Counted from the stretch's first letter, positions 1 to 8,370 are shown. The stretch: DNA of 64,000 bases from Algibacter sp045066735 (GCF_045066735.1 NZ_JBISHH010000025.1:558001-622000), one strand, 5' to 3'. Made by a program: numbers and translations. The notes: generated by a model from the letters alone, not told the origin.

Positions 1-16
1 TATACTATTAATAAAC

Positions 17-24
17 TATTTTTG
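17..24 (+). promoter_or_regulatory. -7 element (TATTTTTG) upstream of ruvX
   Basis: TATTTTTG matches the Bacteroidota -7 consensus TAnnTTTG and lies 15 bases before the ruvX start codon. The -33 region is outside the window or too close to its edge to judge. Confidence 0.5.
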
Positions 25-38
25 TACAAAATTTATTT

Positions 39-449
39 ATGGCACGCATTTTAGCAATAGATTATGGCACTAAACGAACCGGAATTGCAATTACCGATGA
101 GTTACAAATTATTGCATCCGGACTTACTACAGTAAACACTAAAGAAATTTTTAGTTTTTTGAAAACGTATGTATCCAAAGAGCGAGTAGAATTATTTTTG
201 GTAGGTGAGCCTAAACAAATGGATAATACGGCATCAGAGAGCGAAGTCTATATTTTAAAGTTTTTAAGTACCTTAGAAAAGCATTTTCCTAATATTCCTG
301 TAAAGCGAGTTGATGAGCGTTTTACATCTAAAATGGCTTTCCAAACCATGATTGATAGTGGTTTGAAAAAAAATCAAAGAAAAAATAAAGCTTTGGTAGA
401 CGAAATTAGTGCCACCCTTATTTTACAGAGTTACTTGTATTCTAAATAA
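39..449 (+). CDS. ruvX: RuvX/YqgF family pre-16S rRNA nuclease (putative Holliday junction resolvase)
   Basis: A 136-residue protein, the usual size for the YqgF/RuvX RNase H-like family. Visible motifs are DYGTKRTG at residues 8-15 (first catalytic Asp), VGEPKQMDNT at 55-64, VDERFTS at 91-97 and a late Asp at 121, so the acidic active site looks complete. In other bacteria the family trims the 5' end of 16S rRNA and has been proposed to act on Holliday junctions. It is cytoplasmic. It has its own -7 element and is followed by def in the same direction. The family call is firm; the exact substrate is inferred from the family. Confidence 0.93.
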   Translation: MARILAIDYGTKRTGIAITDELQIIASGLTTVNTKEIFSFLKTYVSKERVELFLVGEPKQMDNTASESEVYILKFLSTLEKHFPNIPVKRVDERFTSKMAFQTMIDSGLKKNQRKNKALVDEISATLILQSYLYSK

Positions 450-553
450 TTGGTAAAATCTGGTTTGATAGATTATGCTTAGTCTTTAAAAGGTTTTTTA
501 TTTGAAAACCTGTTTTTTCTAAGTAAAAAGTTCGTAGTAAATTTATAGAATTG

Positions 554-561
554 TACTTTTG
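554..561 (+). promoter_or_regulatory. -7 element (TACTTTTG) upstream of def
   Basis: TACTTTTG is a perfect TAnnTTTG match 23 bases before the def start. No exact TTG is visible 19 bases further upstream (the sequence there is TTC), so the -33 element is weak. Confidence 0.5.
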
Positions 562-584
562 CAGTTACTAACAAAAAACATAGA

Positions 585-1175
585 ATGATTTTACCTATTG
601 TAGCATACGGCGATCCCGTTTTAAAAAGAAAAGCGACCGATATTACTGAAGAATATCCGAAATTAGACACGCTTTTGGATAACATGTTCGAAACCATGTA
701 CAATGCCTATGGTGTTGGTCTTGCTGCACCACAAGTAGGTTTGCCAATTCGTATGTTTTTAGTAGATACTACACCTTTTGCTGATGATGAAGAATTAACA
801 GAAGAGGAACAAAAAAGTTTAGAAGATTTTAAACGCGTTTTTATAAATCCAAAAATCACTAAAGAAGAAGGAGAAGAATGGGCTTTTAATGAAGGTTGTT
901 TAAGTATTCCGGATGTTCGTGAAGATGTATTTAGAAAACCTATTATTACTATTGAGTATTTAGATGAAAACTTTAAGGCACACACCGAATCATTTGATGG
1001 TTTAGTAGCAAGAGTAATTCAGCATGAATACGACCATATCGAAGGTGTTTTATTTACAGATAAACTATCGAGCCTAAAAAAGCGTTTAATAAAAGGAAGA
1101 CTTTCAAACATTTCTAAAGGCAAGATAAAAGTAGATTACAGAATGCGCTTTCCTGATCAAAAAAAGAAGAGATAA
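585..1175 (+). CDS. def: Peptide deformylase
   Basis: Removes the formyl group from the N-terminal Met of new proteins. All three signature motifs are present: GVGLAAPQVG at residues 43-52, EGCLSIP at 103-109 (metal ligand Cys105) and QHEYDH at 146-151 (metal ligands His147 and His151, catalytic Glu148). The length of 196 residues is normal. An acidic insert at about residues 67-82 lies between motifs 1 and 2, as in other Bacteroidota enzymes. It follows ruvX, a pairing common in this group, but has its own -7 element. Confidence 0.97.
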   Translation: MILPIVAYGDPVLKRKATDITEEYPKLDTLLDNMFETMYNAYGVGLAAPQVGLPIRMFLVDTTPFADDEELTEEEQKSLEDFKRVFINPKITKEEGEEWAFNEGCLSIPDVREDVFRKPIITIEYLDENFKAHTESFDGLVARVIQHEYDHIEGVLFTDKLSSLKKRLIKGRLSNISKGKIKVDYRMRFPDQKKKR

Positions 1176-1229
1176 TATTTGCAAGACATCAATAAACATT
1201 TGATATTTGCGACTTTCAAAAAATAATTT

Positions 1230-1661
1230 ATGAGTTTAGATAAAGTTCTATCAATATCTGGAAAACCAGGTTTGTATAATTTAGTAACGCAAACCAGAGG
1301 TGGTTTTATAGCAGAATCGTTAATCGATAAAAAACGTATTACTGTAAATGTGCGTCAAAATGTTAGCGTTTTAAGCGAAATAGCTATTTATACTTTAACA
1401 GAAGAAGTACCGTTGAAACAAGTGTTTTTAAATATTAAAAACAAAGAAAACGGAGAAGAAAGCTCGGTTAAACCTAAAGATGGTAAAGATAAATTAGAAG
1501 AATACTTTTTTGAAATTTTACCAGATTATGATGAAGATCGTGTTTATGCTAGTGATATTAAAAAAGTATTACAATGGTATAACTTATTAGTGAAAAATAA
1601 TTTACTAGATAATTTAGAAGCTGAAATTGCAGCAAGTAAAGCTGCAGACGAAGAAGAATAA
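1230..1661 (+). CDS. DUF5606 domain-containing protein
   Basis: A 143-residue acidic protein without a signal peptide or membrane segment. It begins MSLDKVLSISGKPGLY, the typical N-terminus of the DUF5606 family, which is confined to Bacteroidota and has no assigned function. The N-terminal half (to about residue 70) looks like a small beta-rich domain; the C-terminus is Glu/Asp-rich. A GATATTTG sequence at 1202-1209 is a one-mismatch -7 element. It stands downstream of def, which suggests a housekeeping role, but the sequence does not show one. Confidence 0.85.
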   Translation: MSLDKVLSISGKPGLYNLVTQTRGGFIAESLIDKKRITVNVRQNVSVLSEIAIYTLTEEVPLKQVFLNIKNKENGEESSVKPKDGKDKLEEYFFEILPDYDEDRVYASDIKKVLQWYNLLVKNNLLDNLEAEIAASKAADEEE

Positions 1662-1686
1662 ATACTAGTTATTTAAAATATACATC

Positions 1687-1717
1687 AAAGCTTCCATATT
1701 ATGGGAGCTTTTTTTTT
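1687..1717 (+). terminator. Rho-independent terminator after the DUF5606 gene
   Basis: Nine-base-pair stem (AAAGCTTCC pairing with GGGAGCTTT, one G-T wobble), seven-base loop, then a run of T. It separates the ruvX-def-DUF5606 group from the Crp/Fnr gene. Confidence 0.9.
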
Positions 1718-1781
1718 AACAGTTATGTAAGTAATACAGCCTTTTTACGTCTATTAATGAGTTAATTAATTTCTTTTGAAT

Positions 1782-2453
1782 ATGAGCTCACTTTGGTTTT
1801 TCGACGACGTAAATCTTTTTAAAGTACTTTGTCCGCATAAATTTAAAAATTACAAGAAGGATCATAGTTTTGATGCTTACAAAAAGCAAGATTATATTTA
1901 TTTCGAGCAAGATTTTGCCAACAAAGTCTATTTAATAGAAAAAGGTAAAGTTAAAATTGGATACTATAATGAAGATGGAGTAGAGGTAGTAAAAGCCATT
2001 TTAACCAAAGGAGAATTGTTTGGAGAAACTGCCATATTAGGTGACGATACTAGAGAAGAGTTTGCTCAATCTGTAGATAATGCAACAAGTATTTGCCCGG
2101 TTGGAGTAGATACTATGCACGATTTAATGAGAGATAATCAAACCTTTAGTTTTAAAGTCTATAAAGTAATAGGCTTTAAATTAAAAAAATTAGAACGTCG
2201 TTTACAATTATTACTTTTTAAAGATGCCAAAACTCGTCTTCTAGAATTTCTACATGAATTATGTACCGATTATGGTTACGATTGTGATAAAACTGGAGAT
2301 CGGGTAGTAAACCATCCATATACCCAAAAAGATATCGCCTCTCTAATTGGTACATCTAGGCCCACTTTAAATGTACTTTTAAATGAGTTAAGAGATGAAA
2401 ATGTGCTAGAATTTAAAAGAAAAGAGATAAGAATTTATAAAAAAAGTGCTTAA
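1782..2453 (+). CDS. Crp/Fnr family transcriptional regulator
   Basis: Cytoplasmic DNA-binding regulator of about 223 residues. The first two thirds form a cyclic-nucleotide-binding type beta-roll (core LFGETAILGDDTREEFAQ) followed by the dimer helix. The C-terminus carries a winged helix-turn-helix (DIASLIGTSRPTLNVLLNEL). No CxxC cluster suggests an Fe-S sensor of the Fnr type. I chose the ATG at 1782 (MSSLWFFDD). A TTG six bases upstream (1776) is in frame but overlaps an AT-rich near-promoter sequence. A perfect dyad at 2452-2471 begins at the stop codon and could be its own target upstream of the next gene. Confidence 0.9.
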   Translation: MSSLWFFDDVNLFKVLCPHKFKNYKKDHSFDAYKKQDYIYFEQDFANKVYLIEKGKVKIGYYNEDGVEVVKAILTKGELFGETAILGDDTREEFAQSVDNATSICPVGVDTMHDLMRDNQTFSFKVYKVIGFKLKKLERRLQLLLFKDAKTRLLEFLHELCTDYGYDCDKTGDRVVNHPYTQKDIASLIGTSRPTLNVLLNELRDENVLEFKRKEIRIYKKSA

Positions 2454-2471
2454 TGTTAGTTGGCTAACATT
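2452..2471 (+). promoter_or_regulatory. Crp/Fnr-type dyad, candidate operator
   Basis: AATGTTAG-TTGG-CTAACATT is an 8-bp perfect inverted repeat with a 4-base centre, the half-site spacing seen in Crp/Fnr operators. Its centre (2461.5) is about 41 bases before the start point predicted from the -7 element at 2491-2498. That is the classical class II activator position. The gene just upstream encodes a Crp/Fnr regulator. Binding by that protein is inference. Confidence 0.5.
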
Positions 2472-2490
2472 TTATAATGTTTTAGTGAAA

Positions 2491-2498
2491 TACCTTTG
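2491..2498 (+). promoter_or_regulatory. -7 element (TACCTTTG) for the lipoprotein gene
   Basis: Perfect TAnnTTTG match 31 bases before the lipoprotein ATG at 2530. There is no TTG at the -33 position; the dyad at 2452-2471 covers that region, consistent with an activator-dependent promoter. Confidence 0.55.
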
Positions 2499-2529
2499 GA
2501 GTATAAAACAATCACTAAAAAAAGATAAA

Positions 2530-3402
2530 ATGATTAAGAACACAATTTTAGCAATGTTAGCCCTAGGGATTTTAACAACATCATGCGATAGCGATGATGA
2601 CAATGCACCAACAACTGCAAATTTAACAATCAATCTTACAGGTCTAGAAGAGCTTGGCAATGATTTTGTTTACGAAGGATGGGTAATTGTTGATGGAGCT
2701 CCGGTTTCAACAGGAACATTTTCATCAGTAGATTTTCCACAATCTTTTTCTGTAGATGCCGATCAATTATCAAGTGCGTCAACTTTTGTGCTTTCTATTG
2801 AGCCAGCAGTGGATCCAGATCCTGCTCCAGCTGCAACAAAAATTTTAGCAGGAGATTTTTCAGGGAGTTCAGCAAGTGTAAACTCCAATAATATTGTTGG
2901 AGATTTATCAACTTCTACCGGAAAGTATATTCTTGCCACACCTACAGATACAGATGATACTAACGAAGCAAGTGGTGTCTGGTTTTTAGATAACTCTGGA
3001 GAAGCAGCTGTTCAAGGTTTAGATTTACCAACACTATCTGACGGATGGGTTTATGAAGGTTGGGTTGTATTCGATGGTACTCCAGTAAGTACAGGTACGT
3101 TTACAGATCCAAATGCTGCAGATAATAATGCTGCAACTTCAGTTTTTAAAGGCGATGCAGGTAATGGACCTGGTTACCCAGGAGAAGATTTTCTTCAAAA
3201 CGCACCTTCAGGATTAACTTTTCCAACAGATTTAAAAGGTAAAACTATTGTAATTTCAGTAGAACCAAATCCTGATAATAGCGCGGCACCTTTCACATTA
3301 AAACCTTTAGCTCATGTGGTTGCTGCAGATGCAATGAATCACACAGTAATAGATATGGGCGCTGGCCCTATAGTAAGTTTATCTGGTACAGTAACTAGAT
3401 AA
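2530..3402 (+). CDS. Lipoprotein with two copies of an EGW-type domain (anti-sigma-factor-like)
   Basis: A 290-residue secreted lipoprotein: a short hydrophobic signal ends in LTTSC, with Cys19 as the likely lipid-bearing residue, followed by an Asp-rich linker. Two related blocks occur at residues 47-64 (VYEGWVIVDGAPVSTGTF) and 174-191 (VYEGWVVFDGTPVSTGTF), pointing to an internal duplication. Such proteins are sometimes annotated as anti-sigma factors in Flavobacteriia, but no sigma-binding motif is visible and I do not assign a function. The ATG at 2530 is preferred because an earlier in-frame start would overlap the regulator gene and place a non-signal stretch before the signal peptide. 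Confidence 0.75.
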   Translation: MIKNTILAMLALGILTTSCDSDDDNAPTTANLTINLTGLEELGNDFVYEGWVIVDGAPVSTGTFSSVDFPQSFSVDADQLSSASTFVLSIEPAVDPDPAPAATKILAGDFSGSSASVNSNNIVGDLSTSTGKYILATPTDTDDTNEASGVWFLDNSGEAAVQGLDLPTLSDGWVYEGWVVFDGTPVSTGTFTDPNAADNNAATSVFKGDAGNGPGYPGEDFLQNAPSGLTFPTDLKGKTIVISVEPNPDNSAAPFTLKPLAHVVAADAMNHTVIDMGAGPIVSLSGTVTR

Positions 3403-3422
3403 TATATTTCAAATAAGCACAA

Positions 3423-3454
3423 AAAAAGCCCTGGTAATTTTACTAGGGCTTTTT
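3423..3454. terminator. Bidirectional terminator between convergent genes
   Basis: A 14-bp stem (AAAAAGCCCTGGTA with TACTAGGGCTTTTT, one wobble) with a 4-base loop, flanked by A and T runs. It lies between the lipoprotein gene (+) and the barrel gene (-) and can serve both. Confidence 0.9.
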
Positions 3455-3473
3455 GTTTTTTATAAGGTTTGGA

Positions 3474-4058
3474 CTATAAAATAATAGCTAAACTTAAAAT
3501 TAGTTGATCTGGACGGGTATCTAAGCGGCTATTATTTATGCCATTGTTTCCAATAAACGTACCCTCATTTTCTGTAAACCCACGCTCATACCTTAAGTCA
3601 ATACCAACTTTTTTAAAGTTAACACCAACACCAAAGTTAAGGCCCACTGAAAAATCATCTTCAATATCACCAATAGTAATACCGTCGAATTCAGTGTCTA
3701 AAATATATTGGAATGATGGACCTGCAAAGACACTAACAGGACCTAGAATTTTTAATCCAACTAAGATAGGAGCATCTAATTTCTGCATTTCAAAGCTATC
3801 ATTATCATAATCACTTTTTGTTTTGGTGTAAACAATTTCAGGTCTTAAATACAATTTGTCACCAATTTTCCCAAATAAACCAATATGGTACCCAACATTT
3901 CTATCTGGGTTTTTTGCATTTTCATTAATAGATTCTACATACTTACCATTGGCGTTGTAATTTAAACCTCCTTTAATACCAATACCACTAGCTGTTTGCG
4001 CAAAAGCTGCTGATGGGACAACAATGGCGAATACTAAAATTAAAAATAAATTTTTCAT
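3474..4058 (-). CDS. Outer membrane beta-barrel protein (PorT-type)
   Basis: A 194-residue protein with a clear signal peptide (hydrophobic segment ending SAAFAQ near residue 21). The rest alternates short beta strands and ends in an aliphatic residue, the pattern of the small 8-stranded barrels found widely in Bacteroidota (PorT/OMP_b-brl families). Phrases such as GIGIKGGLNYN and VGLNFGVGVNFKKVGIDLRYERG fit barrel strands. It has its own minus-strand promoter. Function is not shown by sequence. Confidence 0.85.
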   Translation of the reverse strand: MKNLFLILVFAIVVPSAAFAQTASGIGIKGGLNYNANGKYVESINENAKNPDRNVGYHIGLFGKIGDKLYLRPEIVYTKTKSDYDNDSFEMQKLDAPILVGLKILGPVSVFAGPSFQYILDTEFDGITIGDIEDDFSVGLNFGVGVNFKKVGIDLRYERGFTENEGTFIGNNGINNSRLDTRPDQLILSLAIIL

Positions 4059-4101
4059 AATGTTCGTTTTAAGATTTCGTTTATTATTACAAAAACGTTG
4101 C

Positions 4102-4109
4102 CAAAGTTA
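4102..4109 (-). promoter_or_regulatory. -7 element (TAACTTTG) for the barrel gene
   Basis: Reads TAACTTTG on the minus strand, a perfect TAnnTTTG match 44 bases before the start of the barrel gene. Confidence 0.55.
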
Positions 4110-4131
4110 AATTATTTCCTTTTTTTAAATA

Positions 4132-4161
4132 TTGCTTTCGGATTTTAGTTAATTATCTTTG
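4132..4161 (+). promoter_or_regulatory. Consensus promoter TTG-N19-TATCTTTG for tgt
   Basis: Both Bacteroidota promoter elements with the ideal 19-base spacing, 21 bases before the tgt start codon. Confidence 0.8.
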
Positions 4162-4182
4162 CCAACTGATACAAATATATAG

Positions 4183-5313
4183 ATGAAATTCGAATTAAAC
4201 GCAAAAGACCCACAAAGCAAAGCTAGAGCAGGAAAATTAACTACAGATCATGGTGTAATAGAAACACCTATTTTTATGCCTGTGGGAACTGTTGGTACGG
4301 TTAAGGGAGTGCATCAAAGGGAGTTAAAGAATGATATTAATCCCGATATTATTTTAGGAAACACTTATCATTTGTACTTAAGACCTCAAACACATGTGCT
4401 AGAAAAAGCAGGTGGACTTCATAAATTCATGAATTGGGACAGAAATATTCTAACCGATTCTGGAGGTTATCAAGTGTATTCGCTTTCAGCAAATAGAAAA
4501 ATAAAAGAAGAAGGTGTGAAGTTTAAATCACATATCGATGGTAGTTATCACACATTTACACCAGAGAATGTTATGGAAATTCAACGTACTATTGGAGCCG
4601 ATATTATTATGGCATTCGATGAGTGTACACCTTATCCTTGCGATTATAATTACGCTAAACGCTCTATGCACATGACGCATCGGTGGTTAGATCGCTGCAT
4701 TAATCATCTAGAAAAAACACCTTTAAAGTACGGTTACGATCAGGCATTTTTCCCTATTGTTCAAGGAAGCACTTATAAAGACCTTAGAAAGCAATCGGCC
4801 GAGTATATAGCAAACTCAGGTGCTGTAGGTAATGCAATTGGTGGTTTATCGGTAGGAGAACCTGCAGAAGAAATGTATGCCATGACGGATGTGGTTTGTT
4901 CTATTTTACCAGAAGAAAAACCAAGGTATTTAATGGGAGTAGGTACTCCAATCAATATTTTAGAAAATATTGCGTTAGGTGTAGATATGTTCGATTGTGT
5001 TATGCCAACTAGAAATGCCAGAAATGGTATGTTATTTACGGCACATGGTTCTATTAATATTAAAAACTTAAAGTGGGCAGAAGATTTTTCCCCAATTGAT
5101 GAGATGGGGATAACTTTTGTAGATACGGAATATAGTAAAGCGTATTTACGTCATTTATTTACAGTTAACGAATTGTTAGGTAAACAAATAGCAACCATAC
5201 ATAATTTAGGTTTTTATATGTGGTTGGTTCGCGAAGCAAGAAAACATATATTAGCAGGAGATTTTAATGACTGGAAAAACCAAATGGTAAAACAAATGGC
5301 TAATAGACTTTAG
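4183..5313 (+). CDS. tgt: tRNA-guanine(34) transglycosylase
   Basis: Swaps guanine for preQ1 at the wobble position of tRNAs with GUN anticodons. It has the TIM-barrel signatures TDSGGYQVYS (Asp92, base recognition), VGGLSVGEP-type segment GGLSVGEPAEE at about 220-230, and FDCVMPTRNARNG with the nucleophile Asp271. The length (376) is normal. Unusually, where the family's zinc ligands C-x-C-x2-C should lie (about residues 306-315) the sequence reads DEMGITFVDT, with no Cys after residue 272. Its promoter is consensus, and lptG follows closely, probably on the same transcript. Confidence 0.95.
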   Translation: MKFELNAKDPQSKARAGKLTTDHGVIETPIFMPVGTVGTVKGVHQRELKNDINPDIILGNTYHLYLRPQTHVLEKAGGLHKFMNWDRNILTDSGGYQVYSLSANRKIKEEGVKFKSHIDGSYHTFTPENVMEIQRTIGADIIMAFDECTPYPCDYNYAKRSMHMTHRWLDRCINHLEKTPLKYGYDQAFFPIVQGSTYKDLRKQSAEYIANSGAVGNAIGGLSVGEPAEEMYAMTDVVCSILPEEKPRYLMGVGTPINILENIALGVDMFDCVMPTRNARNGMLFTAHGSINIKNLKWAEDFSPIDEMGITFVDTEYSKAYLRHLFTVNELLGKQIATIHNLGFYMWLVREARKHILAGDFNDWKNQMVKQMANRL

Positions 5314-5361
5314 AAGAATTAAAATATTGAAACACTGCTTATTTATTGAAGCTGTATAAGT

Positions 5362-6444
5362 ATGAAAATATTAGATTGGTACATATTAAAACGCTATTTG
5401 TTTACATTTTTAATGATGTTGTTACTGTTTATTCCAATTGGGATAACAGTACACTTAGCAGAAAAAATTGGTAAAATTTTAGAGAATGAAGTGCCTCTTG
5501 GCGAAGTTCTTATATACCTTTTAGATTTTACTATTTATTTTGCGCATTTACTTTTTCCTTTATTTTTATTCTTATCTGTAATTTGGTTTACTTCAAAATT
5601 GGCTAATAATACGGAGGTTATTGCTTTTTTAAGTTCTGGTGTGTCATTCTCTAGATTTTTGCGTCCTTACATGATTGGATCAACAATTGTTGGTGCTTTG
5701 TCTATTTTATTAGGTTTGTATTTAGCACCTAATGCCAGTAAAGGCTTTAATGATTTTAGTTATAAATATCTTAAAAAGGGTAGAAGTGCGGTAGAAAATA
5801 CAAATGTTTTTAGACAAATTAATGATAATGATATTATATACGTAAGTAGTTTTGATGTTAAAAATAGTATTGGCCGAAACTTTACGTTAGAACATTTTGA
5901 AGAGAATAAACTTGTTTATAAAATTACTGCCGATAAAATTAAATATGTTGAAAAAGATTCATCTTCAACTTATGAATTAACAAATTATACCAAACGTTTT
6001 ATTGGTCAAAATGAGGACGAATTGGGCATCTTAAAGAAAAAAGATACTCTTTTCGCTTTTGATGTAGATGATTTAATTCCTGAGATTTATGCAGCAGAAA
6101 CTAAGATGTACGGCGATTTAAAGCATTTTATTGCTAAAGAAGAAGCTCGTGGATCGTCTAATGTAGGGCGATTTAAATTAGTGTTATATAGAAAATGGAG
6201 TTTACCAGTGTCTGTATTTATACTAACCATTATTGCTGTTGCGGTATCTTCTAAAAAAAGAAGAGGAGGTATGGGAGTTAACTTAGCCGTTGGGATTTGT
6301 ATAGCTATGGTATTTGTGTTTTTCGACAAAATTTTTGGTGTTATGGCCGAACAGTCGGATTTTAATCCACTTATTGCTGTATGGTTTCCAAATATTATTT
6401 TTGGAGTTTTAGCTGCTTATCTATTATACAATGCCAAACGTTAA
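5362..6444 (+). CDS. LptF/LptG family permease (YjgP/YjgQ)
   Basis: A 360-residue inner-membrane protein with six likely membrane segments, three near the N-terminus (about residues 12-35, 50-80, 97-120) and three near the C-terminus (about 275-360). A soluble periplasmic beta-rich domain lies between. This is the layout of the LptBFG transporter subunits that extract lipopolysaccharide. It starts DWYILKRYLFTF, typical of the family. Whether it is the F or the G subunit cannot be read from this window. Its end overlaps the start of the next gene by 14 bases. Confidence 0.9.
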   Translation: MKILDWYILKRYLFTFLMMLLLFIPIGITVHLAEKIGKILENEVPLGEVLIYLLDFTIYFAHLLFPLFLFLSVIWFTSKLANNTEVIAFLSSGVSFSRFLRPYMIGSTIVGALSILLGLYLAPNASKGFNDFSYKYLKKGRSAVENTNVFRQINDNDIIYVSSFDVKNSIGRNFTLEHFEENKLVYKITADKIKYVEKDSSSTYELTNYTKRFIGQNEDELGILKKKDTLFAFDVDDLIPEIYAAETKMYGDLKHFIAKEEARGSSNVGRFKLVLYRKWSLPVSVFILTIIAVAVSSKKRRGGMGVNLAVGICIAMVFVFFDKIFGVMAEQSDFNPLIAVWFPNIIFGVLAAYLLYNAKR

Positions 6445-7327
6445 TTTTAAAGATTATTTTCATTTACATATTCTAGTTTTTATTGCTGGTTTTACTGCAA
6501 TTTTAGGCGAGTTAATTACTATAGAAGCTATATCATTAGTTTGGTTCCGTATGCTAATGGCATCTATTTTACTTGTAGTTTATGTTTTGTTTTCTAAAGT
6601 AAATTTAAAGGTTAGTCCAAGGGCTATTTTAAGACTATCATTCGCTGGTATTATTATTGCATTGCACTGGATTACCTTTTTTGGAGCTATCGACGCCTCA
6701 AATATTTCTACCACTTTGGCTGTGTTTTCTACAGGTACATTTTTTGCCTCTATAATAGAACCTATTGTTTATAAGCGCAAAATATTATGGTATGAGATTA
6801 TATTCGGTATATTGGCAATAGTTGGTGTTTGTATCATTACACAAAGTGAAGTCGAGTATCTTTCAGGAATTATTCTGGGCGTTTTATCAGCTTTTTTTTC
6901 ATCATTATTCGCTGTGCTTAATGGTAGTTTTCTAAAAAAAAATACAGCAACCGTTATTTCATTTTACGAATTTATAAGTGGTGTATTATTTATTACTATT
7001 TATATTTTATGCTTCGGTGAAGGGTTTACTAAAGAGTTTTTCAGTTTAAGTACTACAGATTTTTGGTATCTTTTTATCTTAGCATCCGTCTGTACCACAT
7101 ATGCCTTTATTGCTTCGGTTTATATTATGAGAACTATAAGTCCTTATACGGTAGTACTTACATACAATCTAGAGCCTGTATACGGTATTGTTTTAGCGCT
7201 AATTTTGTTTCCTGAAAAAGAAAAAATGAGTCCGTCATTTTATTACGGAGCCCTTGTTATTATTACCGTAGTTATATTAAATGTATTACTTAAAAATCGT
7301 AGAAAGATAAAAAGAAGTCGCTCATAA
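6431..7327 (+). CDS. DMT superfamily transporter (EamA domain)
   Basis: A 298-residue inner-membrane protein with about ten hydrophobic helices and two EamA repeats, ending in a basic tail (KNRRKIKRSRS). Drug/metabolite transporters export small molecules or amino acids; the substrate cannot be told from sequence. The ATG lies inside the end of the upstream permease gene (14-base overlap), so the two are translationally linked. A start a few codons later is possible but not needed. Confidence 0.88.
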   Translation: MPNVNFKDYFHLHILVFIAGFTAILGELITIEAISLVWFRMLMASILLVVYVLFSKVNLKVSPRAILRLSFAGIIIALHWITFFGAIDASNISTTLAVFSTGTFFASIIEPIVYKRKILWYEIIFGILAIVGVCIITQSEVEYLSGIILGVLSAFFSSLFAVLNGSFLKKNTATVISFYEFISGVLFITIYILCFGEGFTKEFFSLSTTDFWYLFILASVCTTYAFIASVYIMRTISPYTVVLTYNLEPVYGIVLALILFPEKEKMSPSFYYGALVIITVVILNVLLKNRRKIKRSRS

Positions 7328-7350
7328 TGTATTAACAAAATTAAAGTTTT

Positions 7351-7358
7351 TATATTTG
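7351..7358 (+). promoter_or_regulatory. -7 element (TATATTTG) for accA
   Basis: Perfect TAnnTTTG match 37 bases before the accA ATG. No clear TTG lies 19 bases upstream. Confidence 0.5.
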
Positions 7359-7395
7359 CAGACTAACTCTAATAAAAAGTCAAAACAAATTTCCT

Positions 7396-8349
7396 ATGGA
7401 ATATTTAGAATTTGAACTCCCAATAAAAGAGCTTGAAGATCAATTACAGAAATGTAAAATTATTGGTGAAGAAAGCGAAGTAGATGTTACAGAAACATGT
7501 ACTCAGATAGAAAAAAAGCTTAAAGAAGCTCAAAAAGATATTTATAAAAACCTAACGGCTTGGCAACGTGTGCAAATGTCTCGTCATCCAGAACGTCCTT
7601 ATACTTTAGACTATATTAAAGCTATTTGCGGTAATTCGTTTTTGGAGCTACATGGCGATAGAAGCTTTAAAGATGATAAAGCAATGATTGGTGGATTAGG
7701 TAAAATTGGCGATCAGAGTTTTATGTTTATTGGTCAACAAAAGGGATATAACACCAAAACAAGACAATACAGAAATTTTGGTATGGCTAATCCAGAAGGA
7801 TACCGAAAAGCGTTACGTTTAATGAAATCTGCAGAAAAATTCGGAATTCCTGTTGTAACACTTTTAGATACTCCTGGAGCTTATCCTGGTTTAGAAGCTG
7901 AAGAGCGTGGACAAGGAGAAGCTATTGCTCGAAATATATTAGAAATGACACGCTTAAAAGTGCCAATTATAACCATAGTAGTTGGTGAGGGTGCATCTGG
8001 TGGAGCATTAGGCATTGGTGTAGGAGATGTTGTTATGATGTTAGAGAATACTTGGTATTCTGTTATTTCTCCAGAATCTTGTTCATCTATTTTATGGCGT
8101 AGTTGGGAGTATAAAGAACAGGCAGCATCTGCTTTGAAATTAACGGCGCCCGATATGAAAAAGCTAAAAATTGTCGATGAGATTATTAAAGAACCACTTG
8201 GTGGTGCACATCGCGATAGAACAAAAACTTTTACATCGGTTAGTAATGCCATTACAAAGCATTACGAGGTATTAAAAAAGTTATCAGAAAAAGATTTGGT
8301 AGCCCAACGTATGGATAAATATCTGCAAATGGGTGTTTACAAAGACTAA
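7396..8349 (+). CDS. accA: Acetyl-CoA carboxylase carboxyltransferase subunit alpha
   Basis: With AccD it transfers carboxybiotin's carboxyl group to acetyl-CoA, the first step of fatty acid synthesis. The protein has 317 residues. The N-terminal alpha-helical stretch (FELPIKELEDQL) is followed by the crotonase-like core with LDTPGAYPGLEAEERGQGEAIA and GEGASGGALGIGVGD, the oxyanion-hole region. The enzyme is cytoplasmic. It has its own promoter and terminator, so it is probably monocistronic; accD is not in the window. Confidence 0.97.
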   Translation: MEYLEFELPIKELEDQLQKCKIIGEESEVDVTETCTQIEKKLKEAQKDIYKNLTAWQRVQMSRHPERPYTLDYIKAICGNSFLELHGDRSFKDDKAMIGGLGKIGDQSFMFIGQQKGYNTKTRQYRNFGMANPEGYRKALRLMKSAEKFGIPVVTLLDTPGAYPGLEAEERGQGEAIARNILEMTRLKVPIITIVVGEGASGGALGIGVGDVVMMLENTWYSVISPESCSSILWRSWEYKEQAASALKLTAPDMKKLKIVDEIIKEPLGGAHRDRTKTFTSVSNAITKHYEVLKKLSEKDLVAQRMDKYLQMGVYKD

Positions 8350-8370
8350 AGCCTAGAAAACATACAAAAT

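Noticed and set aside
1776..1784. TTG at 1776 as the start of the Crp/Fnr gene
   Set aside because: An ATG two codons later fits better; the TTG lies in a sequence resembling a -7 element.
2446..2529. Start of the lipoprotein at 2446
   Set aside because: It would add 28 residues before a perfect lipoprotein signal and overlap the regulator gene and the dyad.
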